This document shows positions 28,471 to 38,043 of a stretch of DNA of 64,000 bases, piece after piece (within the stretch, counting starts at the first letter, position 1; each line of letters opens with the position of its first letter). The position numbers and the translations under genes are program-made. The notes under the pieces are model-generated. The model saw only the letters and a program-made list of their open reading frames with translations, made no database searches and had not been told where the DNA came from. This DNA is from Tritrichomonas foetus (taxonomy: Eukaryota > Parabasalia > Tritrichomonadida > Tritrichomonadidae), in contig MLAK01000611.1 in NCBI GenBank assembly GCA_001839685.1, positions 16,697 through 80,696 of the forward strand, read 5' to 3'.

Positions 28471-30231
28471 TCATTTCTTTTGATTTTCTTTAACAAGTCG
28501 ATCAGAATCCTCTCTAATTTTTCTGAAGTTGATTCTCGGGAAGTACATGCAAAGTCCCTCCATGTGGGTCATTGCAAATTGTAAATTAGGATCATCTACA
28601 AATTCCGAAAATTGATGTGCATAAGACATCTGTTGATTAATGTCAGAAAGTCCAGAAGTAAAAATACAAACGATGAGTAAATTAAAAAGTTGATCAAAAT
28701 CAATTTCAACTTGGGAGGCTTCTTTGTTAACAATCACCATGACTGCATCTGCAACAAGTTGAATCGTTTTTGCAAAAAGTTTTGCGATTTCAAAAGGATT
28801 AATTTCAAACATTACATCGAATAGTGAATCAACTGCTTGTTTCAAAGGCCAATCTTCACATTGTGAAAGACTTTGGAAAGTTTGCATAGTCCATTCGTCA
28901 CCAAGAAATGGCGGATTAAATACTTTTGGCACTAAGTCACTAATTGTTGGAATCATAAATGAATCAACGCGCGTAATTAATGGATATTTTCGAATTTTCC
29001 AAGCTTCTTCAAATAAAACCTGAAGAACTTCATCTTTAGTCATTCCTGGATTTAGTTCTACCAAAGCGTCAGCAATGACATCCAAATCTGGAAAAGTAAA
29101 AAGATCGACTTGAAGTCTAAATCTTTGAATAATTCTACCGCTTTTATTTGTTTGGCTAAGCATGAATCCAACAGTATCGCATGGATTTGGTGGAAGCGGC
29201 TCCAAAGTTCCAAACAAGCGACTTATTGCAGCACGATTACGAATGAACTGTTTACCTCTTCCTGGATCGTGATTTTTATGTACATCGCAAATGAAGGAGC
29301 ACATATCGACATAAATTTCGTTCATCTTATCTGTTTTATTTCCTGGATTTACATTAACATTAGTATTATTGTTTGGATTATTCTTATTGTCATTATTATT
29401 GTTGTTAGTTGTATTATTGGTCCGTTGATTGGATTTAGGGTTACTTGAGATTCGATGGAAAAGAAGCCCATAATAATATAAATTTGATCGGATGATTTTT
29501 AATTCGTTTTCAGAGTGTTCAATTGAATAATAATGAGACGCAATTTGGAAACGTACATTATGCATGATTGGATCAATTTCACCTTTCAATTTTGGGCTTC
29601 GAAGATCTTTGCTGAGTTTTTCCAATCTTTTGGTTGAAACATTCAAAATTTCGCGATGTTGAAGAAATTCGGTATTTTCTTTGGCCATCATTACCTTCAA
29701 TTGGTCAATGGCTTGCTGTCCTGAGAGGAATGATTCTGAAGTTTTTTCTTTGAAAATATATTTATTGATATCAAAATTATCGATCAAGATAAGTCTTGAT
29801 TTATCAACTGTTCGTCTTGGTGTATTTGATTTTTCTTTGATTGGCCGCTTTTTAGTAGCTGTATGTGAAACATTTTTTGTGGTTGAAGGATGATTATTTT
29901 GATTTTGATTCACTTCATTTTTTTCTTCGACATTTTGACCATTCAGTGGTGAATTATTTGTATCGTTATGATTTGAAGAATCATCATCTTCGGGTGCAGA
30001 AACTTCAATATCGATATCAATATTGGCTGGCGGTACAAGGAGTGAAAAATCATTTTCGAGCAATACCGTTTTTGTTTCGTCGTTTGAATGATATAAACTT
30101 TCGGAAGTATTCACAAGTTTGACCGAATCTGCAAATGAATTTGAATGAGAAATTCCACCTCGCATGAGTTCTTCTTTATCGAAATTACATGATTTCCTGA
30201 TGGTGCTGTTGCGGATTCTATTTAGTCGCAT
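28471..30231 (-). CDS. VPS9-domain-like protein, putative Rab5-type GEF
   Basis: The 586-residue protein begins at an ATG at 30231 in the context TCAATATTAATG. Residues 1-150 are Ser/Asn-rich and probably disordered. Residues about 170-270 form a helical region. An Asn-rich insert occurs around 270-300. The C-terminal third resembles a VPS9 region: DFDQLFNLLIVCIFTSGLSD, then YAHQFSEFVDDPNLQFAMTH and MEGLCMYF. These parallel the VPS9 core, where an Asp-x-x-Leu-Pro-x-x-x-Tyr helix is followed by a helix and a Gly-Tyr-x-x-Thr-x-x-x-Ala motif. VPS9 domains activate Rab5-family GTPases on endosomes. The key Tyr is replaced, so activity is uncertain. No RUN or SH2 domain is evident. Confidence 0.55.
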   Translation of the reverse strand: MRLNRIRNSTIRKSCNFDKEELMRGGISHSNSFADSVKLVNTSESLYHSNDETKTVLLENDFSLLVPPANIDIDIEVSAPEDDDSSNHNDTNNSPLNGQNVEEKNEVNQNQNNHPSTTKNVSHTATKKRPIKEKSNTPRRTVDKSRLILIDNFDINKYIFKEKTSESFLSGQQAIDQLKVMMAKENTEFLQHREILNVSTKRLEKLSKDLRSPKLKGEIDPIMHNVRFQIASHYYSIEHSENELKIIRSNLYYYGLLFHRISSNPKSNQRTNNTTNNNNNDNKNNPNNNTNVNVNPGNKTDKMNEIYVDMCSFICDVHKNHDPGRGKQFIRNRAAISRLFGTLEPLPPNPCDTVGFMLSQTNKSGRIIQRFRLQVDLFTFPDLDVIADALVELNPGMTKDEVLQVLFEEAWKIRKYPLITRVDSFMIPTISDLVPKVFNPPFLGDEWTMQTFQSLSQCEDWPLKQAVDSLFDVMFEINPFEIAKLFAKTIQLVADAVMVIVNKEASQVEIDFDQLFNLLIVCIFTSGLSDINQQMSYAHQFSEFVDDPNLQFAMTHMEGLCMYFPRINFRKIREDSDRLVKENQKK

Positions 30232-30753
30232 TAATATTGATATTGATTTTTTTTACCAAATAAAGTATTTAAATTTTGAATATTCCCCTTTCTGAAATTG
30301 TGATACTTATATTAAAATGGAAACGATTCAATAAAAAAAACACGACAAATTCAAAATTAAATAATAATATTATCACGACATATTTCCTAATTATTTTTTT
30401 ATGGTATCTTTTCCTCTTATAATAAATGGTAATCGTATTAAACGTTTCTCATGGTGAATGAAAAGATGATTCACCTTTTCAATTAGAATTCAAAAATTTT
30501 TCATCTGTAAAATTCTTTGGCAATCGATAAATTCTACTGAATCAAATTTTCAATTGTAGGACAATTATAAATATGATATTCATTTTGACCTATGTATTCA
30601 ATTGATTAACCATTTTTCAATGAATATTAACACAATTTTCAATCGAAAAAAAATGATATTCGTTCAAAAAAAGGTAAACGTATGGATTTTCAATACTTTA
30701 TATGTAGTTTTATTTGAACTTTATTGTTTGAACTTTTGATCAGTGTTTTTACT
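30232..30753. other. AT-rich spacer
   Basis: Very AT-rich with no ORF or repeat of note. It separates the 5' end of the VPS9-like gene from the 3' end of the HAD gene on the same strand. Confidence 0.5.
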
Positions 30754-31422
30754 CTAAATGGAAAATACATCTCTCTTAAATTCTGTGAAATCTGAAATGT
30801 TATATGCAACGCCATATTTTGCTTTCAATTCATCGAGTTCTTTTTCTTTCCCTAATGAAATAATCATTCCCATTCCTGCATTTTTGGCTGCTTCGATTCC
30901 GTGACCAGAATCTTCAACAACCACGATGTCTTTTGGATCAACACCGATTCTTTTTGCTGCCTCTAAATAAATTGTCGGATCTGGCTTTCCTGGCATTTTT
31001 CCATCATCGTAAACGATATTGTTTCTATCGAACCAATTCAATAAATTGAAATTTTCTATATAGAAATCCATGTTTCCTTTGCCTGCCATTGATGCGATTC
31101 CGATAGGAATACATTTCTCTTTCAAAAAGTTCAACACGTCAATTACACCTGGTGCAAGGTGAAAATTATCTTTATCGTCTTTGCAGAGTTTTCGATAAAT
31201 AGTCTCTTTTCCTTCAGATAAATCATCAAACTCTTGGTCAGTTATTGGCCTCCCTTTGAGGTACTCTAAAGTGACACGATTACTGCGACCATTTAGCTTA
31301 ACGGTTTCTTCGTCTGTTAATGGATATCCACGAATAGCTTTCGAATATTCGTGCCATGATTGGAAGTTTTTTTCGGTGTCCCAAAACAATGTTCCATTGA
31401 AATCGAAAATGACTGCCTTCAT
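30754..31422 (-). CDS. HAD-superfamily hydrolase, beta-phosphoglucomutase-like
   Basis: The 222-residue protein shows all four HAD motifs: DFNGTLFWDT (7-16) with the nucleophile Asp7, Ser111 in GIASMAG, Lys146 in GKPDPTIY, and VVEDSGHGIEAA with Glu170 and Asp171. A helical cap lies between motifs I and II, as in subclass I phosphatases and beta-phosphoglucomutases. The general acid-base Asp at motif I position +2 is Asn9, giving D-x-N instead of D-x-D. The DFNGTLFWD form also occurs in bacterial relatives, so this is a subfamily trait rather than a random lesion. Compact size and bacterial look suggest lateral transfer. Substrate unknown. The upstream ACTTTTTGAAT word at 31475-31485 supports this gene start. 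Confidence 0.88.
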   Translation of the reverse strand: MKAVIFDFNGTLFWDTEKNFQSWHEYSKAIRGYPLTDEETVKLNGRSNRVTLEYLKGRPITDQEFDDLSEGKETIYRKLCKDDKDNFHLAPGVIDVLNFLKEKCIPIGIASMAGKGNMDFYIENFNLLNWFDRNNIVYDDGKMPGKPDPTIYLEAAKRIGVDPKDIVVVEDSGHGIEAAKNAGMGMIISLGKEKELDELKAKYGVAYNISDFTEFKRDVFSI

Positions 31423-32456
31423 TTGGAAAATCAGATTTTCACGATATAATTAATTAATTGGAGAAGTGCATCTAACTTTTTGAATGTTCTATATTATTCA
31501 AATATTTTTTCTTTGAATAGACCAGTTTTGAATTGAAATATCTTATAAACCCAACATCACTTCATGAAAGTAACTAAGTTCAACTAAATCCAACTAATGT
31601 TACCTCTGAAAGAACAATTCAGGAAATAATAGTACTCAATATAATCCAAACATATGAATTTATCTCATCAGGTTTCTCTTTCTGTTAAAATTGCGTCTTA
31701 TTGATGCTTTGTGTTAGCCTCTGAATAATAACCAATAACTAGAAATTTGCTATTTCATTAATTCCTATTAACTCTCATCTTTTTTATAAAAAAATGTGGC
31801 ACACTATTCAAAATTAAATCCAATGTTTTCATCCAATTCTTGATATTCTAAATCATAACATTCGATATAAATTTTCTTAATCATGTCAATTTTGCAGTTA
31901 ACATCGGCTTTTCTCATTTTATATCACCTTTTATGTACAATTGCTGTACAATTTATGAGAATAATAGCAAATAGAGTGAAAAGCTCATTTTAAAGACAGA
32001 ATTTGAAATAATAAAAATCTTTTAAAAGAAATCTCTTCATATTATGATCAGTCTCAGTTCCAACATGCTATTGTACACTTTTAAATCCTGAATTACAATT
32101 GTTTATCTAAAACTTAGAAAAAGCAACAATTCGGGAAAAATATGAATTGAAACCCATGAAAATGAAACGATTTTATTTCTGAAGTAAGTGTCCATTTATC
32201 ATTCAATAAGGAAATCTAAAAAAGTTAATTACCATTTCGTCTCACAAATAAATTTCGTTTTCTTTGGAATGAATCCTGCATTATGCTGAAAAGAACGCTA
32301 AACAAGTTAAACAGCATTGTTATTTGTTAGCCAGCAAAGTTATTAAATATTATTATTTTCAATAGAGGCATTGTTTATCTTCTTAAAATTGAATACACTG
32401 CTGAAAGGTAGAGATAATTCATGAATTGCTCATTTTAAAATTTTACTGTCATTCAA
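31423..32456. other. Divergent intergenic region between the HAD and EIIC-like genes
   Basis: Both flanking genes point outwards, so this 1-kb spacer holds both promoters. The HAD side has ACTTTTTGAAT at 31475-31485. The EIIC side has GTCATTCAA directly before its ATG. Nothing else is recognised. Confidence 0.6.
31475..31485. promoter_or_regulatory. ACTTTTTGAAT motif upstream of the HAD gene
   Basis: Perfect word 53 bases before the ATG at 31422; on the gene strand it reads ATTCAAAAAGT. Role inferred from recurrence. Confidence 0.4.
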
Positions 32457-33716
32457 ATGACTTCTACTTCTAATGATGAAATTAATGAAGGAGTCAATCT
32501 TGAAAACATAGAAGATGATTCACAAAAGAATGATCTTGAATCACCATATTCTTCTGAGTCTATAAATGTTGGAGTTGATGCGAAAGAAAACAATAGCAGT
32601 GCAAATGAAGATAACAAAGATACTAAAATATCAAAAAGTAGAAGAGTTCTCAATTTTATTAAATGGTTCTTAAATAGATATTTGATTGTTGCACTAACTG
32701 GAATGTCCCAAGGTTTATTTGTCACACTAATTGCTGGATGTGTAATAAAACAATTTGGGAAATTATTTGGTCAAAATACTAGTGGAGGAAGCATGTTTAT
32801 TGCTGCTGGAAATATTGCATCACTTTTAATGGGTCCTGGAATAGGTGCTGGTATAGCAAAATCTTTAGATTCATCAAATCTAGTCATATTTGCAACAATT
32901 GTTGCAGGAATCATTGGTGCATTTTCTGACAAGTTCATTGACAAAAATTGGATTATTGATGGCAAAATAAGTGTTTCGCCTGGAAATCCAATTGGAGCAT
33001 ACATAAATTCAGTTATTGCATGTGAAATTGGAAATCTTGTTGTTAAGTTGAAAACAAGATTAGATATATTGCTTGTTCCATTATTTATTATCATTGCATC
33101 AATTGGCGGCTCTTATGTATGCTGGCCATTTAGAACAGCAGGAACATATATTGCAGATGGAATCGGCTTAGCCATGAATGAACAACCTGCTTTAATGTCT
33201 ATTGTATTATCCGCATGGGTTGGATTATTATTAACATTGCCAACATCATCCGCTGCAACTTGTATATCATTAAATATCAGAGGACTTGCTGGTGGTGCAG
33301 CAGTGACAGGATGCTGTTCACATATGGTTGGATTTGCTGTTGCATCATTCAGAGAAAATGGATGGAGAGGATTTATATCTCAAGGCATTGGCACATCAAT
33401 GCTTCAAATTCCAAATCTTGTAAAACATCCATTGATCATAGTTCCAGAAGTGATTACATCAATTATAGTAGCACCAATTGCTACACTTGTTTTCAAATTG
33501 GAATGTGATGCATCCGCAAGTGGAATGGGTACTGCAGGTCTTGTAGGAATTTTTGGTATCATTGAAGGAAGTAGCGGTGTTCTTCCTGCTTGGAAAATTG
33601 GCGTTGGAATTTTTGTAACACAATTTTTACTACCTGCCTTGCTGAACTTGGCAATCAGTGAATTTATGAGATGGCGTGGATGGATCAAATATGGAGATCA
33701 AAAACTAGAACCATAA
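32457..33716 (+). CDS. PTS EIIC-like permease of bacterial type
   Basis: The 419-residue protein has an acidic, Ser/Asn-rich N-terminal extension of about 65 residues and then about ten hydrophobic helices. The core reads FLNRYLIVALTGMSQGLFVT, GNIASLLMGPGIGAGIA, SPGNPIGAYIN and GGAAVTGCCSHMVGFAVAS. This is the pattern of the EIIC-type membrane family found in Firmicutes, annotated as PTS sugar transporter subunit IIC (EIIC_2 group). In bacteria EIIC channels sugars with EIIA/EIIB phosphorylation. No phosphotransfer partner lies in the window, and eukaryotes generally lack a PTS. It may thus act as a plain facilitator. The extension is a likely later addition. Base composition resembles the neighbours, suggesting an old transfer or amelioration. 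The start is set by TCATTCAA immediately before the ATG. Confidence 0.75.
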   Translation: MTSTSNDEINEGVNLENIEDDSQKNDLESPYSSESINVGVDAKENNSSANEDNKDTKISKSRRVLNFIKWFLNRYLIVALTGMSQGLFVTLIAGCVIKQFGKLFGQNTSGGSMFIAAGNIASLLMGPGIGAGIAKSLDSSNLVIFATIVAGIIGAFSDKFIDKNWIIDGKISVSPGNPIGAYINSVIACEIGNLVVKLKTRLDILLVPLFIIIASIGGSYVCWPFRTAGTYIADGIGLAMNEQPALMSIVLSAWVGLLLTLPTSSAATCISLNIRGLAGGAAVTGCCSHMVGFAVASFRENGWRGFISQGIGTSMLQIPNLVKHPLIIVPEVITSIIVAPIATLVFKLECDASASGMGTAGLVGIFGIIEGSSGVLPAWKIGVGIFVTQFLLPALLNLAISEFMRWRGWIKYGDQKLEP

Positions 33717-34112
33717 TAATTGATTTTAAATTGTATTAATATCCCAATTTTTTGCATTTGTTTTTTTATTAATTTTTACATATATTAAACATAATTGGTC
33801 TCATGTTTATTTCTTTTAGCTAAGAAATTAATTATTTCCCAGAAAATTCCACATTATTCTTTTAATTTATTAAAAAATCTTTTCCATATAATATTCAGGG
33901 TTATGACAAGTGAGATAATTGATTACCTTTATTTTCCCCATGTCAAAAAATAAACATTGAATTTGATTTCACATCAATCGAAAAAAGTTATTTCAAATAA
34001 CCACAATGAGCATTTTCTGTTCATATATGGTCAGCAATTAATCAAAATGATAATGTTATACAACCATATATCTATTCAAAAAGTCAAAATAGAAAATTTA
34101 ATTAAATTTCTG
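33717..34112. other. Spacer between EIIC-like and disordered-protein genes
   Basis: AT-rich. The open frame of the next gene extends upstream to 33957 but lacks a suitable ATG with promoter support. ATTCAAAAAGT at 34074-34084 is close to the ATG at 34113. Confidence 0.5.
34074..34084. promoter_or_regulatory. ATTCAAAAAGT motif upstream of the repetitive disordered gene
   Basis: Perfect word ending 28 bases before the ATG at 34113. It supports that ATG rather than any further upstream. Role inferred. Confidence 0.4.
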
Positions 34113-37100
34113 ATGCCGCCAAAGAAAGCAAATCAGCCGAAAAGAGCGTCAACTACTCGCACACTCCAAAACGATGAGACTTCCTCAAATATTTCCCGAA
34201 AAAAAGCACCATTTTATCCTCCCTCTTTGGGTTCGCCTAATCGGACTAGGCCAAACTCCAGATGGTCAACCAGACCGCCAGCAAACGATCAGCCGATTTC
34301 TCCACGACTTGTTGACCCAGTCGGGTCCCTTTATTCTAATCACATTTCAGGATTCATCCATCTTCCATCATCAAATTCAACACGCGGAACTTCATCAAGA
34401 AGAGCATCAATGTGTGGATCAGCAGTATCAGTCACTTCAAATCACTCAATACGCAGTTCACCAGGAAAGCATAAAGTTCAAAATCATAATCATGACAATT
34501 CAAAACCCAGATTAATTGAAAGCCAAAGTGACCTTAACAATAATGATTATATTTCCAAAACTAAAACCGGTAAAATAGAATCAAACAATCCCAATAATAA
34601 ACCATTGAATTTTGAGTCAGCGATAAACAATGATGATAAATTTGATATTAAAAATAATTTAAGTAGTGCTAATAACAAAAGTCATAAGAGTGGAATTATT
34701 TCTAAAAGTGGAATTAATAGTAAAACTGGTAATAAAACTTCAAATGTAACAAAAACTAGTCAACAGCGCTCACCAAAATCCGGCATTTCCTCAAAAGAAC
34801 CATCAAATGTAAGGGTCGATCCTTTAAACATGAAAATAGACATCAGTGACTCCAAAAAAGTAGAAAAGTATCATCCAACTTTATCCAAAACAAAGAAAAA
34901 TCCAAAAACACCAACAAATCTTTCACAAAAAATGCCACAGAAGACAACGCTTGAAAAAAGAAGCCAGCACCTTGATGTTGTTTCTTTTGAAGTTCCTGAC
35001 ACAGATTTACATGATATAATTCATGCTGAAAGGAATAAACTTTTATCTGAAAAAGAAGCTTACTTGAGGAAAATTGTGATTGAAAGAAAAAAGAAAGAAA
35101 TGGAAGACACAACTATTAACGACAATCAGAATCAAATCAATATTTTTGAGGGAACAATAAAAAATGAAAAAGGAGACGATAAATTGATTCCAACAAGTAG
35201 TTCGTTAAATGTAATTTATGAAGAAGGATTACCAGATCTTAATGATCAAAACGTACAAAGTGAAGCTGTCTATACCCCAAATAATACAAACGAAAGCACA
35301 ATTGTTGCTGATGTTGTTCCAATTGAGAAAAATGAATCTCAAAACGTACAGAGTGAAAAACAAGTTATTTATGAAACTTCACCAACCTCTCATGTTGATG
35401 TTCAAAGTGAAACAGTGAATCAAATCAATTCAATAAATGAATCAACAGTTGTTGTTGATGTGTCACCATCTGACAATTCAAAGGGGAAAAGTATTCATCC
35501 TTATGTCGAAAATTCTACAGAAAGAACATCACCAACCAAAAGTGAAATTCATGTTTTATATGAAGAAAAACCCACAGAAAAGACAGACCAAATTATTCAA
35601 AATACTAATAATGATCAATACCGCCAAAAAAGTGAGACAACCATAGTTTTAGACGTTTTTCCAAAAGAAAAATCAAACATACAAAGTGAAAAACAACTAA
35701 TATGCGAAGTTTCTCCAAAATTAGTAAATTATCAAAATAGTTCAAATATGATTGTAATGGATATTTCTCCCAAAGAAAAGCAACAGTTAAGCTCAAATAG
35801 CACAAATCAGATATATTATGAATCACGGCCAGTATCTCATAACGATCAAATTATTCAAAGTGAGAAAACATCAAACATTGAAAATACCGGAATTTGTCAA
35901 GTAGTTGATGTTTCTCCACACTCTAAAGAAACAGTTTTAACTATACAAGGAAGCGATCAGCATGAAATAATCGGCGAGATTGTTAAGAATTCAATTGAGG
36001 GAAATTTAAACTCCATTGAAATATATGAAAGAGTGGTACACAATAATATTGTTAATGATGAAAGTGTTTTTGATATAAAACCAAAAGAACAGAGAAAATT
36101 GAGTGATTGTTGCCACATTGAATCATTTGATTTGTCTTCCATAGAAAATGCGACACTTCAACAACCAAATAATAATTCAATTGTCGAAAATCAAACAATA
36201 ATCGAAGTTGTACCGAACGAACCCAAAGAAATGATTGAATCTTATGTACAAAGTGAAAAATTTAATTGTTATTTAGATACATTTGAACGAAAAATTAGTG
36301 AAAATGAAAAAACTGTCACCGAAATATATGAAAGTCCATTTACTGAACAATCAAGTAACACCGAAAGAACTCTTTTATTAAGTTGTTCAAACCAAGAAGA
36401 CATTTTTGATAATAAACCAATTTCTCCTGCCGATAAACTTGCATCAAAAGCGTCATTCAATCATTTGGACATTAATACAATTGAAATTGAACTCCCTAAA
36501 AAAGCTTTCAAATCAATTTCAAATGAAATAGCAGTCATTGAATCATATCAACTAATCCAAACTCGAGATGAATCAGTTTCTACTGAAAAAATAAACAACT
36601 CTCTTTCTAGCCAACAACTAGTCATCGCACTTTCACCAGCCAAAAAAGAAGAGGAAAAAAATGAAAAAGAATTAAATAAGAGTGAAGATATAGCTGAAAA
36701 ATCTAAAGTTGAGTGTAATGTTGAGAAATGTGAAATATTGAGTGTTGAACCAGAAAATAAATATAAGAAGTTAAATTGTTCATTCACATATCAGTTTTAT
36801 ATTGACAATGCAGGTAATTCACCTTTATATGGTGAAGCCAGCACATCTACCGAAACCCCGAAGCTTTCAATGTGTAGAAATAACGAAACCGAAATTGAAA
36901 GTTGTCAGGAAAAGAAACCTATTTTGACAATGATGAAAGACATGTCTATTACAGATTTTGCTCCAACTCAAAATATGAAAACTGAATCATCTGATGTCAA
37001 CAATAGATCCAATGATACATCAGCCCAAACAAATGCAATCATTGATCAAGAAATTAATAACTTGAGGGGCAATTTTGATGAAGTTTCCAAACTTCTGAAA

Positions 37101-37157
37101 ATGTACAAAGACCTTGGTATAATCCATTTCGACATTCCTGATAATTTAAGAAAATAG
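34113..37157 (+). CDS. Large disordered protein with degenerate internal repeats
   Basis: From the ATG at 34113 (MPPKKANQPKRAS) the protein has 1014 residues. Upstream in-frame codons are AT-rich and probably untranslated. Residues 1-130 are basic, with Pro/Ser/Arg. Residues about 330-800 hold degenerate repeats of about 45-60 residues, combining a Val-Val-Asp-Val-Ser-Pro-type segment (TIVADVVPIEKN, TVVVDVSPSDNS, TIVLDVFPKEKS, MIVMDISPKEKQ, CQVVDVSPHSKE) with QSEKQVIYE-type segments. A short coiled coil may lie around 350-380. The C-terminus, from about 960, looks structured (NFDEVSKLLKMYKDLGII). No known domain. Its composition suggests a scaffold or cytoskeletal linker, but this is inference. 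Confidence 0.8.
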   Translation: MPPKKANQPKRASTTRTLQNDETSSNISRKKAPFYPPSLGSPNRTRPNSRWSTRPPANDQPISPRLVDPVGSLYSNHISGFIHLPSSNSTRGTSSRRASMCGSAVSVTSNHSIRSSPGKHKVQNHNHDNSKPRLIESQSDLNNNDYISKTKTGKIESNNPNNKPLNFESAINNDDKFDIKNNLSSANNKSHKSGIISKSGINSKTGNKTSNVTKTSQQRSPKSGISSKEPSNVRVDPLNMKIDISDSKKVEKYHPTLSKTKKNPKTPTNLSQKMPQKTTLEKRSQHLDVVSFEVPDTDLHDIIHAERNKLLSEKEAYLRKIVIERKKKEMEDTTINDNQNQINIFEGTIKNEKGDDKLIPTSSSLNVIYEEGLPDLNDQNVQSEAVYTPNNTNESTIVADVVPIEKNESQNVQSEKQVIYETSPTSHVDVQSETVNQINSINESTVVVDVSPSDNSKGKSIHPYVENSTERTSPTKSEIHVLYEEKPTEKTDQIIQNTNNDQYRQKSETTIVLDVFPKEKSNIQSEKQLICEVSPKLVNYQNSSNMIVMDISPKEKQQLSSNSTNQIYYESRPVSHNDQIIQSEKTSNIENTGICQVVDVSPHSKETVLTIQGSDQHEIIGEIVKNSIEGNLNSIEIYERVVHNNIVNDESVFDIKPKEQRKLSDCCHIESFDLSSIENATLQQPNNNSIVENQTIIEVVPNEPKEMIESYVQSEKFNCYLDTFERKISENEKTVTEIYESPFTEQSSNTERTLLLSCSNQEDIFDNKPISPADKLASKASFNHLDINTIEIELPKKAFKSISNEIAVIESYQLIQTRDESVSTEKINNSLSSQQLVIALSPAKKEEEKNEKELNKSEDIAEKSKVECNVEKCEILSVEPENKYKKLNCSFTYQFYIDNAGNSPLYGEASTSTETPKLSMCRNNETEIESCQEKKPILTMMKDMSITDFAPTQNMKTESSDVNNRSNDTSAQTNAIIDQEINNLRGNFDEVSKLLKMYKDLGIIHFDIPDNLRK

Positions 37158-37889
37158 ATTTATATGTGTTTATATTAAATATTATCGTTCTAAATATCAT
37201 TTTTATGAATGAAAGTTTTCAAAATGAAAGATATATTATCTTCATCATCTTCTTTATTCGATTCAATATTTCATTTATAATATTAAATAAGTTAAAGATA
37301 CGAGAAAAAAATTAATTTTTGTTTATAAACAGTACTTGTATAATAGCATTATATAAATTTAGGTGGAAAACCCCAAATTCATTTTAGTCTCTTTCTGATG
37401 TGATTTCCAAAGATTACATTGAACTCCATTGTTTTTGGTCAATAAACAAACATCTTTAACACATTCTTTAATTTTTGATGTCATTCCTTTCGCCTTTCCC
37501 GAAACACTTCTCCATTCAATTTATCGTTTGTAAAAATTCTGAACTTTTTAGTTCTGATTGTTGAAGATTCTCCATAATCATTATGATTCTAAATATAATT
37601 ATTAATATGAAATATTTTTATCAAAGTCTTATTCTAAAAATTGGATTATTTTCAGGTGTCCATGATGCAGACCACATTTCACTTTGAACGATTGTTCACC
37701 GATAGGTTGTCAATAGTTGAAAGGGCGGCGATAATGACGAACCTTTACGAGATGTAATGAAATGACGCTCATATGGAGCGTCTTTCCATCAATTCCAAAA
37801 AACTCAATACAATTTATAATAAAATAAACAGCTGGCTCAATTTCTACTTCATCAAAAAGACAACTCAGATCAATAAACAAACAAACAAA

Positions 37890-37928
<39 letters not shown>

Positions 37929-38043
37929 GAATACTTTATTCGTATTTCTCACTTAGTTTATATAAATAAAATTTATTTTCATCTTTCGATAAATATAAAA
38001 AAAATCTCTTATTCACAAAAGCAGTAGCCTAGTAGGATGACTA
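37158..38043. other. Spacer with a GC-richer hairpin segment and a poly-A tract
   Basis: Bases about 37655-37795 are clearly less AT-rich. They contain the hairpin GACGCTC-ATATG-GAGCGTC (7-bp stem, 5-base loop). About 100 bases on, a CAAA microsatellite leads into 35 A. A GC-richer body followed by an A tract recalls a short retroposon or a retroposed RNA. No known RNA or protein was recognised. Confidence 0.45.
37891..37925 (+). repeat. Run of 35 A after a CAAA microsatellite
   Basis: Uninterrupted A tract, preceded by AACAAACAAACAAAC. Confidence 0.9.

Noticed and set aside
33957..34112. Upstream extension of the disordered protein
   Set aside because: It opens without an ATG at its beginning, is AT-rich, and the recurrent promoter word lies inside it, just before the ATG at 34113.
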